Assembly: GCA_016787525.1 (NCBI GenBank)
Contig: JAEUUP010000120.1
Span: forward strand, 1-41,207
DNA: 41,207 nt
Direction of reading: 5' to 3'
Source: Saprospiraceae bacterium
GTDB taxonomy: Bacteria > Bacteroidota > Bacteroidia > Chitinophagales > Saprospiraceae
Position numbers and translations under genes: made by a program. This document shows positions 17,812 to 26,804 of the stretch, piece after piece (position 1 is the stretch's first letter; every line of letters begins with the position of its first letter). The notes beneath the pieces were generated by a model, which searched no databases, had not been told where the DNA came from, and saw nothing but the letters and a program-made list of their open reading frames with translations.

Positions 17812-18959
17812 TATTCAAACTTTCTTTTAAACTGTAAAAACCAATCTTCAAAGTAGCGTTTGGAGAGCCAAGAGATGCCTACGACACCGATGGTTGTCAC
17901 AATATAAAAAAATAAGGTGGATACTGAGGGGGACATCTGAGCCATTATTTTTTTGAAAACTAAGACTACACCAAATATGACGAGCATTTGATACATATAA
18001 ATGCCATAGCTGATTTCACCCAATTTTTCTAAAATCGGGTTGTTTAGTTGAAACAAAGGTCGAGGATTGACCGATACATTGAGTATGAGCCACAAAAAAA
18101 GCCCCCCCTCAGTAAAGGCATTGACAACAGGTGTTAGAAATAGTATTTTGTAAACAAAAGATTGACTATCAACAAAATAGCTGTGAAAAAATAACCTTAA
18201 AATTAGGACTGTTAGACATAAGATTTGGAAAAAAGGCTTGAAAACAATCGTATTTTCAACGATTTGTCGTTTATGAAAAACAAAATAAGCGCCTAAACCG
18301 CCAATCGCCATCAACTCAAATTTTAGGGACAGCAGTATATCTGCCACTATACTGAGGGGGGGGCTTAAATCTTTTTGAAATGCAAAATAAAGAATAGTCA
18401 ATGATTTAATGATAATGACACTTGTGATGACTGCTAAAATATGTTGCTTAAAAAATTTGAAAAGAGGAGCCCAAATTAAGTAAAAATACTCTTCAACTCC
18501 TATGCTCCAAAGAGGCTCTAAAAAATGACTTCCGAACAAAGCATTGACCACGAAACTCAAAAAAAAGAGGAACAAAACGCCGCCTTCTGCCGTACTATAA
18601 GGCTGTGTGTTTGGAAAGTGAATCACATTGAGAAAAAACGGAATCGCTATTAATCCAATGAAAACCAATAAGTAGTAAAGCGGGAAAATGCGTAATACAC
18701 GTCGCATATAAAACTTGGACAAACTGATGTCGTGTGTTTTTCGGATTTCGCTCAACAATAAATAAGTTATCAAAAAGCCTGACAATACGAAGAAAAAAGA
18801 GACGGCTAACGATCCATTTCTGAAAAAAGAATAGTGTTCAAAATTGGGCAATCCATATTTCGCTCGTATGGTTTCGCCATGATGCAGGACGACAAAATAG
18901 GCTGCAAAAAAACGGAGCGCGTTGAGGCCAGAAAAATGAATTTTAGATGCCGTGGACAT
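17811..18959 (-). CDS. Acyltransferase family 3 (OafA/YrhL-like) membrane protein
   Basis: The 382-aa polytopic protein starts with the family signature LNALRFFAAYFVVLHHGE, in which the His of LHHGE is the expected catalytic residue. SFFFVLSGFLITYLL, FYMRRVLRIFPLYYLLV and LWSIGVEEYFYLIW follow, all hallmark blocks. Such enzymes O-acetylate lipopolysaccharide, exopolysaccharide or peptidoglycan from the membrane. It is the first gene of a two-gene operon with the GT2 gene. Three copies of the iterated motif lie inside: 17933 (SPSV), 18105 with seven C (FTEGGLF) and 18351 with eight G on the plus strand (SPPLS). The two long runs fall in loops between membrane segments and are the longest intact homopolymers of the motif seen here, so slippage could switch the gene. 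Confidence 0.92.
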   Translation of the reverse strand: MSTASKIHFSGLNALRFFAAYFVVLHHGETIRAKYGLPNFEHYSFFRNGSLAVSFFFVLSGFLITYLLLSEIRKTHDISLSKFYMRRVLRIFPLYYLLVFIGLIAIPFFLNVIHFPNTQPYSTAEGGVLFLFFLSFVVNALFGSHFLEPLWSIGVEEYFYLIWAPLFKFFKQHILAVITSVIIIKSLTILYFAFQKDLSPPLSIVADILLSLKFELMAIGGLGAYFVFHKRQIVENTIVFKPFFQILCLTVLILRLFFHSYFVDSQSFVYKILFLTPVVNAFTEGGLFLWLILNVSVNPRPLFQLNNPILEKLGEISYGIYMYQMLVIFGVVLVFKKIMAQMSPSVSTLFFYIVTTIGVVGISWLSKRYFEDWFLQFKRKFE

Positions 18960-18979
18960 AAATTTTTGATATAAAATGA

Positions 18980-18987
18980 TACTTTTG
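18980..18987 (+). promoter_or_regulatory. -7 element candidate (TACTTTTG)
   Basis: TACTTTTG matches TAnnTTTG, about 90 bases upstream of the YfhO-like gene, in the divergent spacer with the acyltransferase gene. No well-spaced -33 element was found. Confidence 0.35.
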
Positions 18988-19078
18988 CGAAATTTTGAAC
19001 AAAAGCAACCTCAATTTTTGAGCCACAAAATTAGAATAAAATAATTGACAAAATTCATTTGATAATAATCATTCATTA

Positions 19079-21688
19079 ATGGAAAATTCAACAATTAAAA
19101 AACTCCTACCGCACGGCATTGCTTTTGTCGTTATGGTTGTTCTTGCACTCATGTTTTTTTCTGCCAATGTGTTTGATGGCAGAGTTTTGAGCCAAAATGA
19201 TATTAACCAAGCGTCGGCCTCACAGTCTGAGATGGAAAAAGTGAAGGCAGCAACAGGACAAGCCCCGCTTTGGACGAATGCATATTTCAGTGGTATGCCC
19301 ACTTTTCAGATACATCTTGAAACTAAAGGCAATTTGACTGTACCTGTTTTCAAAATATTGATGGCGGGTCAGCCGATTACATCGTATTTTGCTGAAGTGT
19401 TATTAGCCATGCTGTGCATGTATTTGCTATTGACAGTCATGCGATTGGATTGGCGACTATCGCTTTTAGGTTCAATTGTTTTTGGGATTTCTACATTCAA
19501 TATGGATATTATATCGGCGGGTCACTCAACTAAAATGGTGGCTTTGGCTTATACACCAGCGATTTTAGCGGGCGTTGTGGCGGCGTTTAGAGGCAAATAC
19601 ATGTTGGGGGCTGCCATGTTTGCGCTTTTTACGGCTTTACAAATGTACGCCAATCACTACCAAATTACGTACTACACTTTCCTCGTCGTTGCCGTTATTG
19701 GTGTTTCTGAACTTATCAATGCGGTTCGCACGAGTTCTTTTTTGGGCTTTGGTAAAGCAGCTTTGTCATTGATTGTGGGTTTAGCGGTCGCAGTTTTGAC
19801 CAATATCACGACTATCTGGACAACGATGGAATATCAAGCTGAAAGTACACGCGGCAAAACAGAACTCTCTGCCGCTTCAAAAGCCGCTTTGCAAGCCAAG
19901 CAAGGTACTTCAGCATCGAGTAATCCTGATGGCGGTCTGTCAAAAGACTATGCGTTTGGTTGGAGTTATGGCATCGGTGAAACAATGACTTTATTGGTGC
20001 AAAACGCTTATGGCGGTGGTGCTTCGCAAAATATGAGTAACGTACCAATTGCAAACCAAGGACTTGCAGGTGCATTGTACATGGGCAATCAACCGTTTGT
20101 GGGTGTGGCGATTTACTTTGGTGCTATCATTGTTTTCCTTTTCTTTTTGGGGATTCAGATTGTTGATGCCCGTTGGCGTTGGAGTATTTTGGCGGCAAGT
20201 CTTTTGGCAATTGGCATTGCATGGGGCAAAAATTCGCCAATTGCGACCACCTTCTACGATATTTTACCACTTTTCAATAAGTTCAGAGCGCATACACAGG
20301 CACTGGGCTTGGGTCAATTGTTGTTCGCATTGATGGCAATGTTGGCGTTGAACAAATTTTTAGACCCCTCAGTATCGAAGGCTCAAAAACAACGCGCTTT
20401 GTTGATTGCAGGTGGCGTGACTGTGGCTTTGTGCGCCATGAGTTTCATGGGCAGTTTTGCCAACCCTGTGGCAGACCAACGTATCATTGGACAAATCAAA
20501 CAAAGCAGCCCACAAGTGAGCGATGCACAAATCAATCAACTCATGGCAAGTGTACGTGAAGCGCGAGCAGACTTAGCACAATCGGACGCTATGCGCTCAC
20601 TAGGCTTGGTTTTAGCCGCCGCCGCTTTGTTGTGGCTTTTACTGAGGGGGGTGATTTCAAAATCGTGGGTTGTCGTAGCAGGCATCGGCTTATTGTGTTT
20701 TGGCGATGCTTGGACGGCTTCTAGACGTGTGATTTATGACGAAAAATTCCAAGACCCTGCGAAAGCCAAAGAGGAAATGAAGGCAAGTGCCGTGGATGAA
20801 TTGATATTGAAAGACAAAGATTTGAGTTTCCGAGTATTGGATTTGCGTAGAGGGTTCCCATTTGAAAATGCAAATACATCCATGTTTCATAAATCTGTCG
20901 GCGGCTATCATGCTGCCAAAATGATGATTTATCAAGAAATGATTGAGCGTCATTTGGGCAATTTTGAACAAGGAAAAGCCGTGCAAGAGTGGGCTGTCAT
21001 GCCACTTTACGGCATGTTGAATGCCAAATACATCATTTTAGGCGATGAAATGAATGGCTTGTTGCCAAATCCACAAGCTTTAGGCAATGCATGGTTTGTG
21101 AAAAACGTGAAAGTCGTGGACAATGCCGACCAAGAATTGGAAGAAGTAGGCAAAATCACACCTCGTTTTGAAGCAGTTGCTCAGAAAAAACATGCAGAAG
21201 CGATTGGTTTGACCACCCCTCAGTATGATTCAACAGCAACGATAAAAATGACTTCATACCATCCTGACAAATTGGAGTATGAATCATCTGCAAAATCTGA
21301 CCAAGTGGCTGTGTTTTCAGAGATTTATTACCCAATGGAAAAAGGCTGGAGTTTGACAATTGATGGGCAACCTGCAAAATTTGGTAAAGCCAACTACATC
21401 TTACGAGCAGCCAAAATTCCTGCGGGCAACCATAAAATCGTCATGGAATTTCATCCAAAATCGTACTACTCAGGTGAAACATATAGCATGATAGCTTCAG
21501 TTCTGTTATTGTTGAGTTTTGCTGGCGGCTTGTTCTTGTATTTCCGTAAAAATGGTTTGCCTGACACCGATTTATTGCCAGAACAACTAGAGGTAGAAAA
21601 AACAGAACGCAAAACAACTCCCTCAGTAGCGAAACCAACAGCGACACCTACTGAAAAACCAAAACCGACTTTGCGTAAAAAGAAATAA
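19079..21688 (+). CDS. YfhO-family multispanning membrane protein
   Basis: The 869-aa product matches the YfhO layout: an N-terminal helix, a short extracellular segment (WTNAYFSGMPTFQIHLETKG), then about a dozen membrane helices through residue ~540. A soluble C-terminal domain (~550-800, KDLSFRVLDLRRGFPFENAN ... FSEIYYPMEKGWSLTIDGQ) is followed by one last helix (~805-825). YfhO proteins are GT-C-like; characterised members act in glycosylation of teichoic acids or surface glycans, and the Bacteroidota members are not defined biochemically. The tail is Thr/Pro/Lys-rich and probably disordered. Three exact iterated motifs occur (20365 DPSV, 20641 LLRG, 21216 TPQY). A degenerate one at 21620 (three C) encodes TPSVAK in the tail. 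A strong terminator follows. Confidence 0.88.
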   Translation: MENSTIKKLLPHGIAFVVMVVLALMFFSANVFDGRVLSQNDINQASASQSEMEKVKAATGQAPLWTNAYFSGMPTFQIHLETKGNLTVPVFKILMAGQPITSYFAEVLLAMLCMYLLLTVMRLDWRLSLLGSIVFGISTFNMDIISAGHSTKMVALAYTPAILAGVVAAFRGKYMLGAAMFALFTALQMYANHYQITYYTFLVVAVIGVSELINAVRTSSFLGFGKAALSLIVGLAVAVLTNITTIWTTMEYQAESTRGKTELSAASKAALQAKQGTSASSNPDGGLSKDYAFGWSYGIGETMTLLVQNAYGGGASQNMSNVPIANQGLAGALYMGNQPFVGVAIYFGAIIVFLFFLGIQIVDARWRWSILAASLLAIGIAWGKNSPIATTFYDILPLFNKFRAHTQALGLGQLLFALMAMLALNKFLDPSVSKAQKQRALLIAGGVTVALCAMSFMGSFANPVADQRIIGQIKQSSPQVSDAQINQLMASVREARADLAQSDAMRSLGLVLAAAALLWLLLRGVISKSWVVVAGIGLLCFGDAWTASRRVIYDEKFQDPAKAKEEMKASAVDELILKDKDLSFRVLDLRRGFPFENANTSMFHKSVGGYHAAKMMIYQEMIERHLGNFEQGKAVQEWAVMPLYGMLNAKYIILGDEMNGLLPNPQALGNAWFVKNVKVVDNADQELEEVGKITPRFEAVAQKKHAEAIGLTTPQYDSTATIKMTSYHPDKLEYESSAKSDQVAVFSEIYYPMEKGWSLTIDGQPAKFGKANYILRAAKIPAGNHKIVMEFHPKSYYSGETYSMIASVLLLLSFAGGLFLYFRKNGLPDTDLLPEQLEVEKTERKTTPSVAKPTATPTEKPKPTLRKKK

Positions 21689-21714
21689 TTGATTGTTTAT
21701 CAAATAGTTGTAGC

Positions 21715-21758
21715 AAACGGTTGTCATTTTTGAAAGGTGACAACCGTTTACTTTTTTG
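21715..21758 (+). terminator. Terminator of the YfhO-like gene
   Basis: AAACGGTTGTCA (21715-21726) pairs perfectly with TGACAACCGTTT (21738-21749) and is followed by ACTTTTTTG, a typical intrinsic terminator 27 bases past the stop. Confidence 0.88.
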
Positions 21759-21857
21759 ATATAATATTGTAAAGTTTATTTTTCTAAAGAGATGCTGTTT
21801 AATCTTTTGTAATTTGCGATCAAACAACCCATCTTCATATAATTTAAAAAAATACTT

Positions 21858-23388
21858 ATGTTGTCCAAAAGAATAAATTACGTATTATTTGCAGTAGCCA
21901 TCTACTTCCCAATTTTTTGGAATCTCGACTCATTAGGATTACAAATATTTGACGAAAGTCACAATGCTGTTAATGCAATAGAGATGATGCAAAATGGCAA
22001 TTATTTCGTCAGATACTATGATGGTGCGCCTGATTTATGGGAACCCAAACCACCTCTGTTGATTTGGCTGCAAATATTTTTTATTAAACTCTTAGGTCTT
22101 ACTGAATTATCAATTCGCCTTCCAGCAGCATTGGCAACAGTGGGTTTGATAGCTTTTATCATTTGGTTTTTCAAAAAAAATTGGCAGGATACTGAGGGGG
22201 GAGTATTTGCAGCTCTAACTATCGTTACTTCAACAGGGTTTATTAGTTATCATGTTAGTCGAAATGGCGACCACGATGCTTTAGTAACATTTTTTCTGGT
22301 TGGGTATATGCTCTTTTTTTGGAATTGGCTTAAAAGTCAAAATCAGAAACATCTGTTGTTTTCGATTCTTTTTATTGTCTTAGCTGTTTTTACTAAGAGT
22401 ATAATTGGTGTGATTTTCTTGCCCGGTCTATTTTTATACGTTCTTTTGACAGGTCAACTGTTCAAAGTCATTGGTAATCTACGTTTTTGGATATTTAGTA
22501 TAACAGGGTTCTTAATTGTTGCCAGCTATTATTTGATTTGTGAGAAACTCCATCCAGGTCATTGGACAAATGTTTGGAATATGGAATTCCTCCCTCGTTA
22601 TACAGGCTCTTTTAAGGATGGTGTCAATGGGTGGAAACCCAGTTTTTTAGACGATAAATGGTATTGGGTCAAAAAAATTTACAGCAAAACGTATCCGATT
22701 GTCTGGACTCTACCTTTGAGTATTGTTTGCATACTGAAAAACACCAATAAAGAACGGAGGCAATTTTGGCTTTTACTTCTTTGCTGTTCAAGTACGTTCT
22801 TATACATTATTTCTAATGGATGTGTCATTGATTGGTACGATGCGCCAGTTTATCCTATTTTAGCAATGATGTCAGGGTTGATTTTGTCAGATATTTATAA
22901 TGGACTGAAAACAAATTTACAAAATAATATTTCATCACCCCCCCCCTCAACAGGTCTCTTACGTAGCTTTTAATTGGATTTTTATTGCTGCTTGTTTTGC
23001 TATGCCTTACTATCAAATTTTGACTAAGATCAGCGATAAACTTGAACCTGATACCATCGAGCAATTCGGGCCTTTCTTAAAAAAAATCATTCCAGAGTAT
23101 CCAAATATTAAAAAGTACACTATTTTATACGATTCCTATGGCTCTCAAATTCAATTTTATATTTATAAATACAAAGAACAGCAGGTTGATGTTGACAAGA
23201 TATTTATTCCAAATGATCCCAATTTCAATAATCTAAAAGCGGGACAATATGTTATTACTTCTGACAATAATGTTGAGCAAAAGTTGGTACATACTTATGC
23301 CGCAGAACGAGTTACTTTTCATTACGACAGTCGTTTGTATCGTATAATCAGTAAATTGCCTGTGGCTAAGGATTCTACAAAAAAATAA
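21858..23388 (+). pseudogene. ArnT/GT39-like glycosyltransferase gene, frameshifted at a C9 run
   Basis: The frame from ATG 21858 gives an N-terminal ArnT/PMT-like integral membrane glycosyltransferase. It has a first helix, then FDESHNAVNAIEMMQNGNYF with the acidic pair Asp32-Glu33 expected in the catalytic first loop, YYDGAPDLWEPKPPLLIWLQ, and several further helices. The family moves sugars from polyprenyl-phosphate carriers to lipid A or proteins. At nine consecutive C (22938-22946) this frame runs into a stop at 22973 (ending TGLLRSF). The downstream frame, shifted by one, reads QQVSYVAFNWIFIAACFAMP and continues as the natural C-terminal helix and soluble domain to 23388. Removing one C would join both into 509 aa. 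The cause may be a pseudogene, phase variation or a sequencing error. The C-run followed by TCA looks like a decayed copy of the iterated motif; an intact copy at 22191 encodes DTEGG. Confidence 0.85.
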
Positions 23389-23439
23389 TGGTTAGTCGTA
23401 TGGAAACAGGTATTTTATGGTAAAATATTTTACATTTAC

Positions 23440-23598
23440 TGAGAGACAGTTTAAAACCTAAGAAGCTGTTTTAAAACCTAATCGAACAATCACGCACTGT
23501 TTTTTCGCTTGTCCAAAGGACTCCTTCGGAGCAGAAAAACAGTCAAAAATAGTGTTTATAGGTTTTAAAACAGCTTCTAATACTCCTCTTGTCTCTCA
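23440..23598. repeat. Nested inverted-repeat element (about 159 bp)
   Basis: Three concentric inverted repeats share one centre: TGAGAGACA (23440-23448) with TGTCTCTCA (23590-23598); the perfect 20-mer AGAAGCTGTTTTAAAACCTA (23461-23480) with its complement at 23559-23578; and ACTGTTTTT (from 23496) with AAAAACAGT (ending 23543). A small CTCC/GGAG hairpin sits at 23521-23531. TTTAAAACCTA is also directly repeated at 23450-23460 and 23470-23480. There is no coding potential. It resembles a miniature inverted-repeat element. Confidence 0.75.
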
Positions 23599-23659
23599 AT
23601 AGATACTATAAAAAGATTCGGTTTCAGAGCGAAGTCAAATTCCACCTCGTTAACGGATT

Positions 23660-23794
23660 TTCGTGATTCGTAATGGGTAATTACTTAAAAAAAAACATTA
23701 GAAGCGTATATAAAAATGTTGCAAGTCATTGAAATAATTGACTTATTTTTTATAGTTAAAACGCTTCTTTTAATGACCCATTACAAGGCACGAA
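23660..23794. repeat. Long imperfect hairpin downstream of the TonB receptor gene
   Basis: TTCGTG (23660) pairs with CACGAA (23789), GTAATGGGT (23670-23678) with ACCCATTAC (23776-23784), CATTAGAAGCGT with ACGCTTCTTTTAATG, and inner AAGTCA (23723) with TGACTT (23739). Bulges separate the arms. It begins 16 bases past the receptor stop on the minus strand and probably acts as a transcript end structure. Confidence 0.6.
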
Positions 23795-23809
23795 GAACCT
23801 TAAAAGATA

Positions 23810-26416
23810 TTATTTTGCCTCTTTTTTGATGGCATAGCGCAAGGTTATGCCATAAGTTCTTGGGTCACCTAAAACGCCTGCATAATGACCAGCATTACCA
23901 CCTGCGGGTAATAATTGCTCGAAATAATTTTGATTCAACAAGTTGCGTGACCATAAAGTTACAGAAAGACCTGTGGGTGATTTAAACCCGATACGAGCAT
24001 TTAAGAGTGCATAGCCATCCACGTTTAGATACTGAGAAGGCGAAGGGCTTGACGAGAACTTAGAACGGTAGTAGCTATCAGCAGCCAAGAAGAATTGCCC
24101 TGCTTTGCCGAATATTGAAGCGGCTTTTGTAAGCTCACCACCCAAAGAGACGATGACTTTTGAGACACCAGGTAAGTTACCACCTGAAACATCTTTAAAA
24201 GCCAATTGTTTGCCATCTGTTGTTGTTTTGCCCGTTTCTTCGAGTGGAAGCGGGGCATTGGTGAACTTAATGTATTTACCATCATTGTAAACAAGAGAAC
24301 CATATAGTGAAAGATTGCTTGCCTTTACATTAGCATCTAATTCAATACCTCGAACACGCACCTGCTCCGCATTGGAGAGGTAGCCGCGATTCACACCCAA
24401 CTCAGGTGATTGTACGAGTGTTTGATAGTTTTTAATATCGGTATTAAAAAAGGTTAGATTTAAGGTAGCATTAGCGGCAGGCGTTGTTTTTATGCCTAAT
24501 TCGTAATGGCTAACTGCTTCTGGTTTAATAGTTGCCAAGTCCAAAAGCGGTTTGCCATCAGTACCTGTAGGCAGCCCACCTAAGTTTAAGCCCACAGGTT
24601 TGTAGCCTGTTGAATAAGTTGCAAAAGCATTGAGTTTTTTACTGGCTTTGAAAGCCAATGTCAATTGACCTGAGAAATTGGTATTATCCGTTTGTGCATC
24701 AAATACTTGGTCGGTATAAACCAATTTTTTCAAGGCAATGAGAGCGGCATCCGTTGTTTGTAAACCACCATAAGTCAAACGACTGAATGTCAATGATTTA
24801 TCGTCATAGTTAAAACGAAGACCTGGTAGTAAACTCCATTTTTTGTTGATAGACCAATCCACTTGGCTGAAAACAGCCCCGCTAAATGCTTTGAGTTTTT
24901 GAGTTGTTTTAATACCATAACCATCAAAAAGCCCCGGTGTTTTCCACAATGTACTGGTTGTACTCTGCGAAAACCGCCATTGGTCTTTGCCCGATTCTTC
25001 AATTTGAACAGGGTCAGAATTTAACTCTTGACTAAATGCAAAAAGCCCAAAAACGCCTGTTAGTTTTGAAGATAAAGTACCAGCCCAACGTATCTCTTGT
25101 GATAATTGTTTATGTCTTGATGTGGCTTGAGATTTACTGAGTGCTTGCAAGCCCGTAAAATCACGGTCATTAGATGGATCCCAGAACCAATAACGCCAAG
25201 CCGTTGTGGATGTTAAAGTCCCTGCACCAAGTTTAATATCAGCATTGAGCGAGACCCCACCAATATCGTTACCAGACTTCCAAGGTGTGTCGTGGTCAAT
25301 CAAGCGGTCAAAAGGGTTGCGACTGGGCAAAGTATAATTCAAGTCTTTGATAATCTGCTCAAACTGGCGGTAACTTGCCCGCAAAGTAGGCGCAACCCCT
25401 GCAAAAACCTGCGCATAACCGTTCGGATGTTGACGCGTGGCATCACCTGACAGAATGATATTGATATTTTCTGTCGGTTTGTACAATAATTGTGCTTTTA
25501 CACCTGTATTATTCAGTGTATTGACATCCTCTTTTGTTACAACATTCGTCAAAAAACCATCACGGTAAGTACCAGAGAAAGATACCCTTGCTGCTAATTT
25601 TTTACTGAGGGGGCCTGTTATAGAAGCTTTCGCTTGAAAATAATTATAATTGCCATAGCTCAATTCAGCATTTAAGCCTGGCGTAAAACTGGGTTTGGTA
25701 GTTGTCACATTGAATGCACCCGCCGTTGTGTTTTTACCGAATAACGTACCTTGAGGACCACGTAAAACTTCAACTTGCTCGACATCAATAAAATCAAGTG
25801 TCGTAGAAGCAGGGCGTACATAATAAACACCATCTACATAATACCCAACACCAGGGTCAATACCGTCATTGGTCAACCCAAAAGTAGAACCTAAGCCGCG
25901 AATATTCAAACCCGTATTGCGTGGATTTGACGAGTAAAGCTGTACAGAAGGCACTAATTCTTTCAAACGATTGACATTAAATGCGCCTGCTTCAGCCACA
26001 AGTGCACCACCGATAACCGAAATGGGAATAGGCACATCTTGCGCCGTTTCCTTACGCCGCCGTGATGTCACCACTAATTCGTTAAGAGAACTTGATTCTT
26101 TTAAAGTCACTACCAAAGAGCTATTAGCAATATCTGATATAAGAACTTCTTTTGTTTCAAAACCAACAATAGAGACAACGAGTGTAAAAGGCAATGCTAA
26201 TTCTTTGTTAGGTGTAATTTTGAATTCACCTTTCTCATTAGATTCTGTAAAAATATTCGTGCCTTTTATATACACGTTAGCAAGTGTAATAGGTGCTTCT
26301 TTTTCATCTTTTATGACACCTTGTATAGCATTTTGAGCCAATAAACTGTTATTTAGAACAGCGAATACAGCAAAAAGCAAAAAAGATTGTGCGATTTTTT
26401 TTGTAAAAAACTTCAT
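23810..26416 (-). CDS. TonB-dependent outer-membrane receptor
   Basis: The 868-aa protein has a signal peptide (residues 1-27, ending LLAQNA). A carboxypeptidase-regulatory-like domain follows (~29-110, IQGVIKDEKEAPITLANVYI), typical of Bacteroidota receptors. Then come a TonB plug (~118-245, LNELVVTSRRRKETAQDVPI ... VEQVEVLRGPQGTLFGKNTT) and a 22-strand-type barrel to the end (TYGITLRYAIKKEAK). RRRKETAQDVPI and FGKNTTAGAFNV resemble the catecholate-siderophore/small-molecule receptor branch rather than SusC; the ligand cannot be named. No SusD-like partner is adjacent, which supports uptake of something other than a polysaccharide. One iterated motif lies in the barrel (GPLSKKL, 25604) and one in the upstream leader (26462). 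The ATG at 26416 is set by the signal peptide. Confidence 0.93.
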   Translation of the reverse strand: MKFFTKKIAQSFLLFAVFAVLNNSLLAQNAIQGVIKDEKEAPITLANVYIKGTNIFTESNEKGEFKITPNKELALPFTLVVSIVGFETKEVLISDIANSSLVVTLKESSSLNELVVTSRRRKETAQDVPIPISVIGGALVAEAGAFNVNRLKELVPSVQLYSSNPRNTGLNIRGLGSTFGLTNDGIDPGVGYYVDGVYYVRPASTTLDFIDVEQVEVLRGPQGTLFGKNTTAGAFNVTTTKPSFTPGLNAELSYGNYNYFQAKASITGPLSKKLAARVSFSGTYRDGFLTNVVTKEDVNTLNNTGVKAQLLYKPTENINIILSGDATRQHPNGYAQVFAGVAPTLRASYRQFEQIIKDLNYTLPSRNPFDRLIDHDTPWKSGNDIGGVSLNADIKLGAGTLTSTTAWRYWFWDPSNDRDFTGLQALSKSQATSRHKQLSQEIRWAGTLSSKLTGVFGLFAFSQELNSDPVQIEESGKDQWRFSQSTTSTLWKTPGLFDGYGIKTTQKLKAFSGAVFSQVDWSINKKWSLLPGLRFNYDDKSLTFSRLTYGGLQTTDAALIALKKLVYTDQVFDAQTDNTNFSGQLTLAFKASKKLNAFATYSTGYKPVGLNLGGLPTGTDGKPLLDLATIKPEAVSHYELGIKTTPAANATLNLTFFNTDIKNYQTLVQSPELGVNRGYLSNAEQVRVRGIELDANVKASNLSLYGSLVYNDGKYIKFTNAPLPLEETGKTTTDGKQLAFKDVSGGNLPGVSKVIVSLGGELTKAASIFGKAGQFFLAADSYYRSKFSSSPSPSQYLNVDGYALLNARIGFKSPTGLSVTLWSRNLLNQNYFEQLLPAGGNAGHYAGVLGDPRTYGITLRYAIKKEAK

Positions 26417-26710
26417 TGTTCAAATTTTTTTTCGATAATTAAATTGATGCTTGATATTATCCCCCTCAGTATCAAAGGCATAAAAAGAGCTTTGCTCAAA
26501 GGAGCAATTCAAATGAAATTAAGGAGAATTAAAAAAAGGCTTAAAAAGGCTTAAATCAACAACAACCTTTTGACGTGACTAGATTTTCAGACAGTTGCAT
26601 TTTAAATGACATTTGATAAGATTAAAAATTTTTCAAAACAAGAATTATGATGCAAAGGTAAGTATTATTATCCTTTAATCCTATCGAATTAGTAGAATTA
26701 ATTTTAAAAA
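26417..26710. promoter_or_regulatory. TonB receptor leader: -7 element and hairpin with the iterated motif
   Basis: On the minus strand TACCTTTG (26653-26660) matches TAnnTTTG about 237 bases before the ATG; no good -33 partner was seen. Closer to the gene, TTGATA (26451-26456) and TATCAA (26470-26475) could form a 6-bp stem whose loop is almost entirely the iterated motif (CCCCCTCAGT, 26461-26470). The rest is AT-rich without other features. Confidence 0.4.
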
Positions 26711-26762
26711 AAAACATTGTTGCATCTATTTAAAGATATAAATAGCTAATAATCAATGTTTT
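26711..26762 (-). terminator. Terminator of the first large T9SS gene
   Basis: AAAACATTG (26711-26719) pairs with CAATGTTTT (26754-26762). A second nested stem, CTATTTA/TAAATAG, is inside. On the minus strand the structure runs into a T-run. It lies 43 bases past the stop at 26805. Confidence 0.7.
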
Positions 26763-26804
26763 AAAAAAAATAATTGTATTTTACTTTTTGATATAACCTC
26801 ATAA

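Noticed and set aside
24031-24040. ACTGAGAAGG in the TonB receptor gene as a motif copy
   Set aside because: It departs from the core in the G-run; not counted. The TTACTGAGAGA near 23437 was left out for the same reason.
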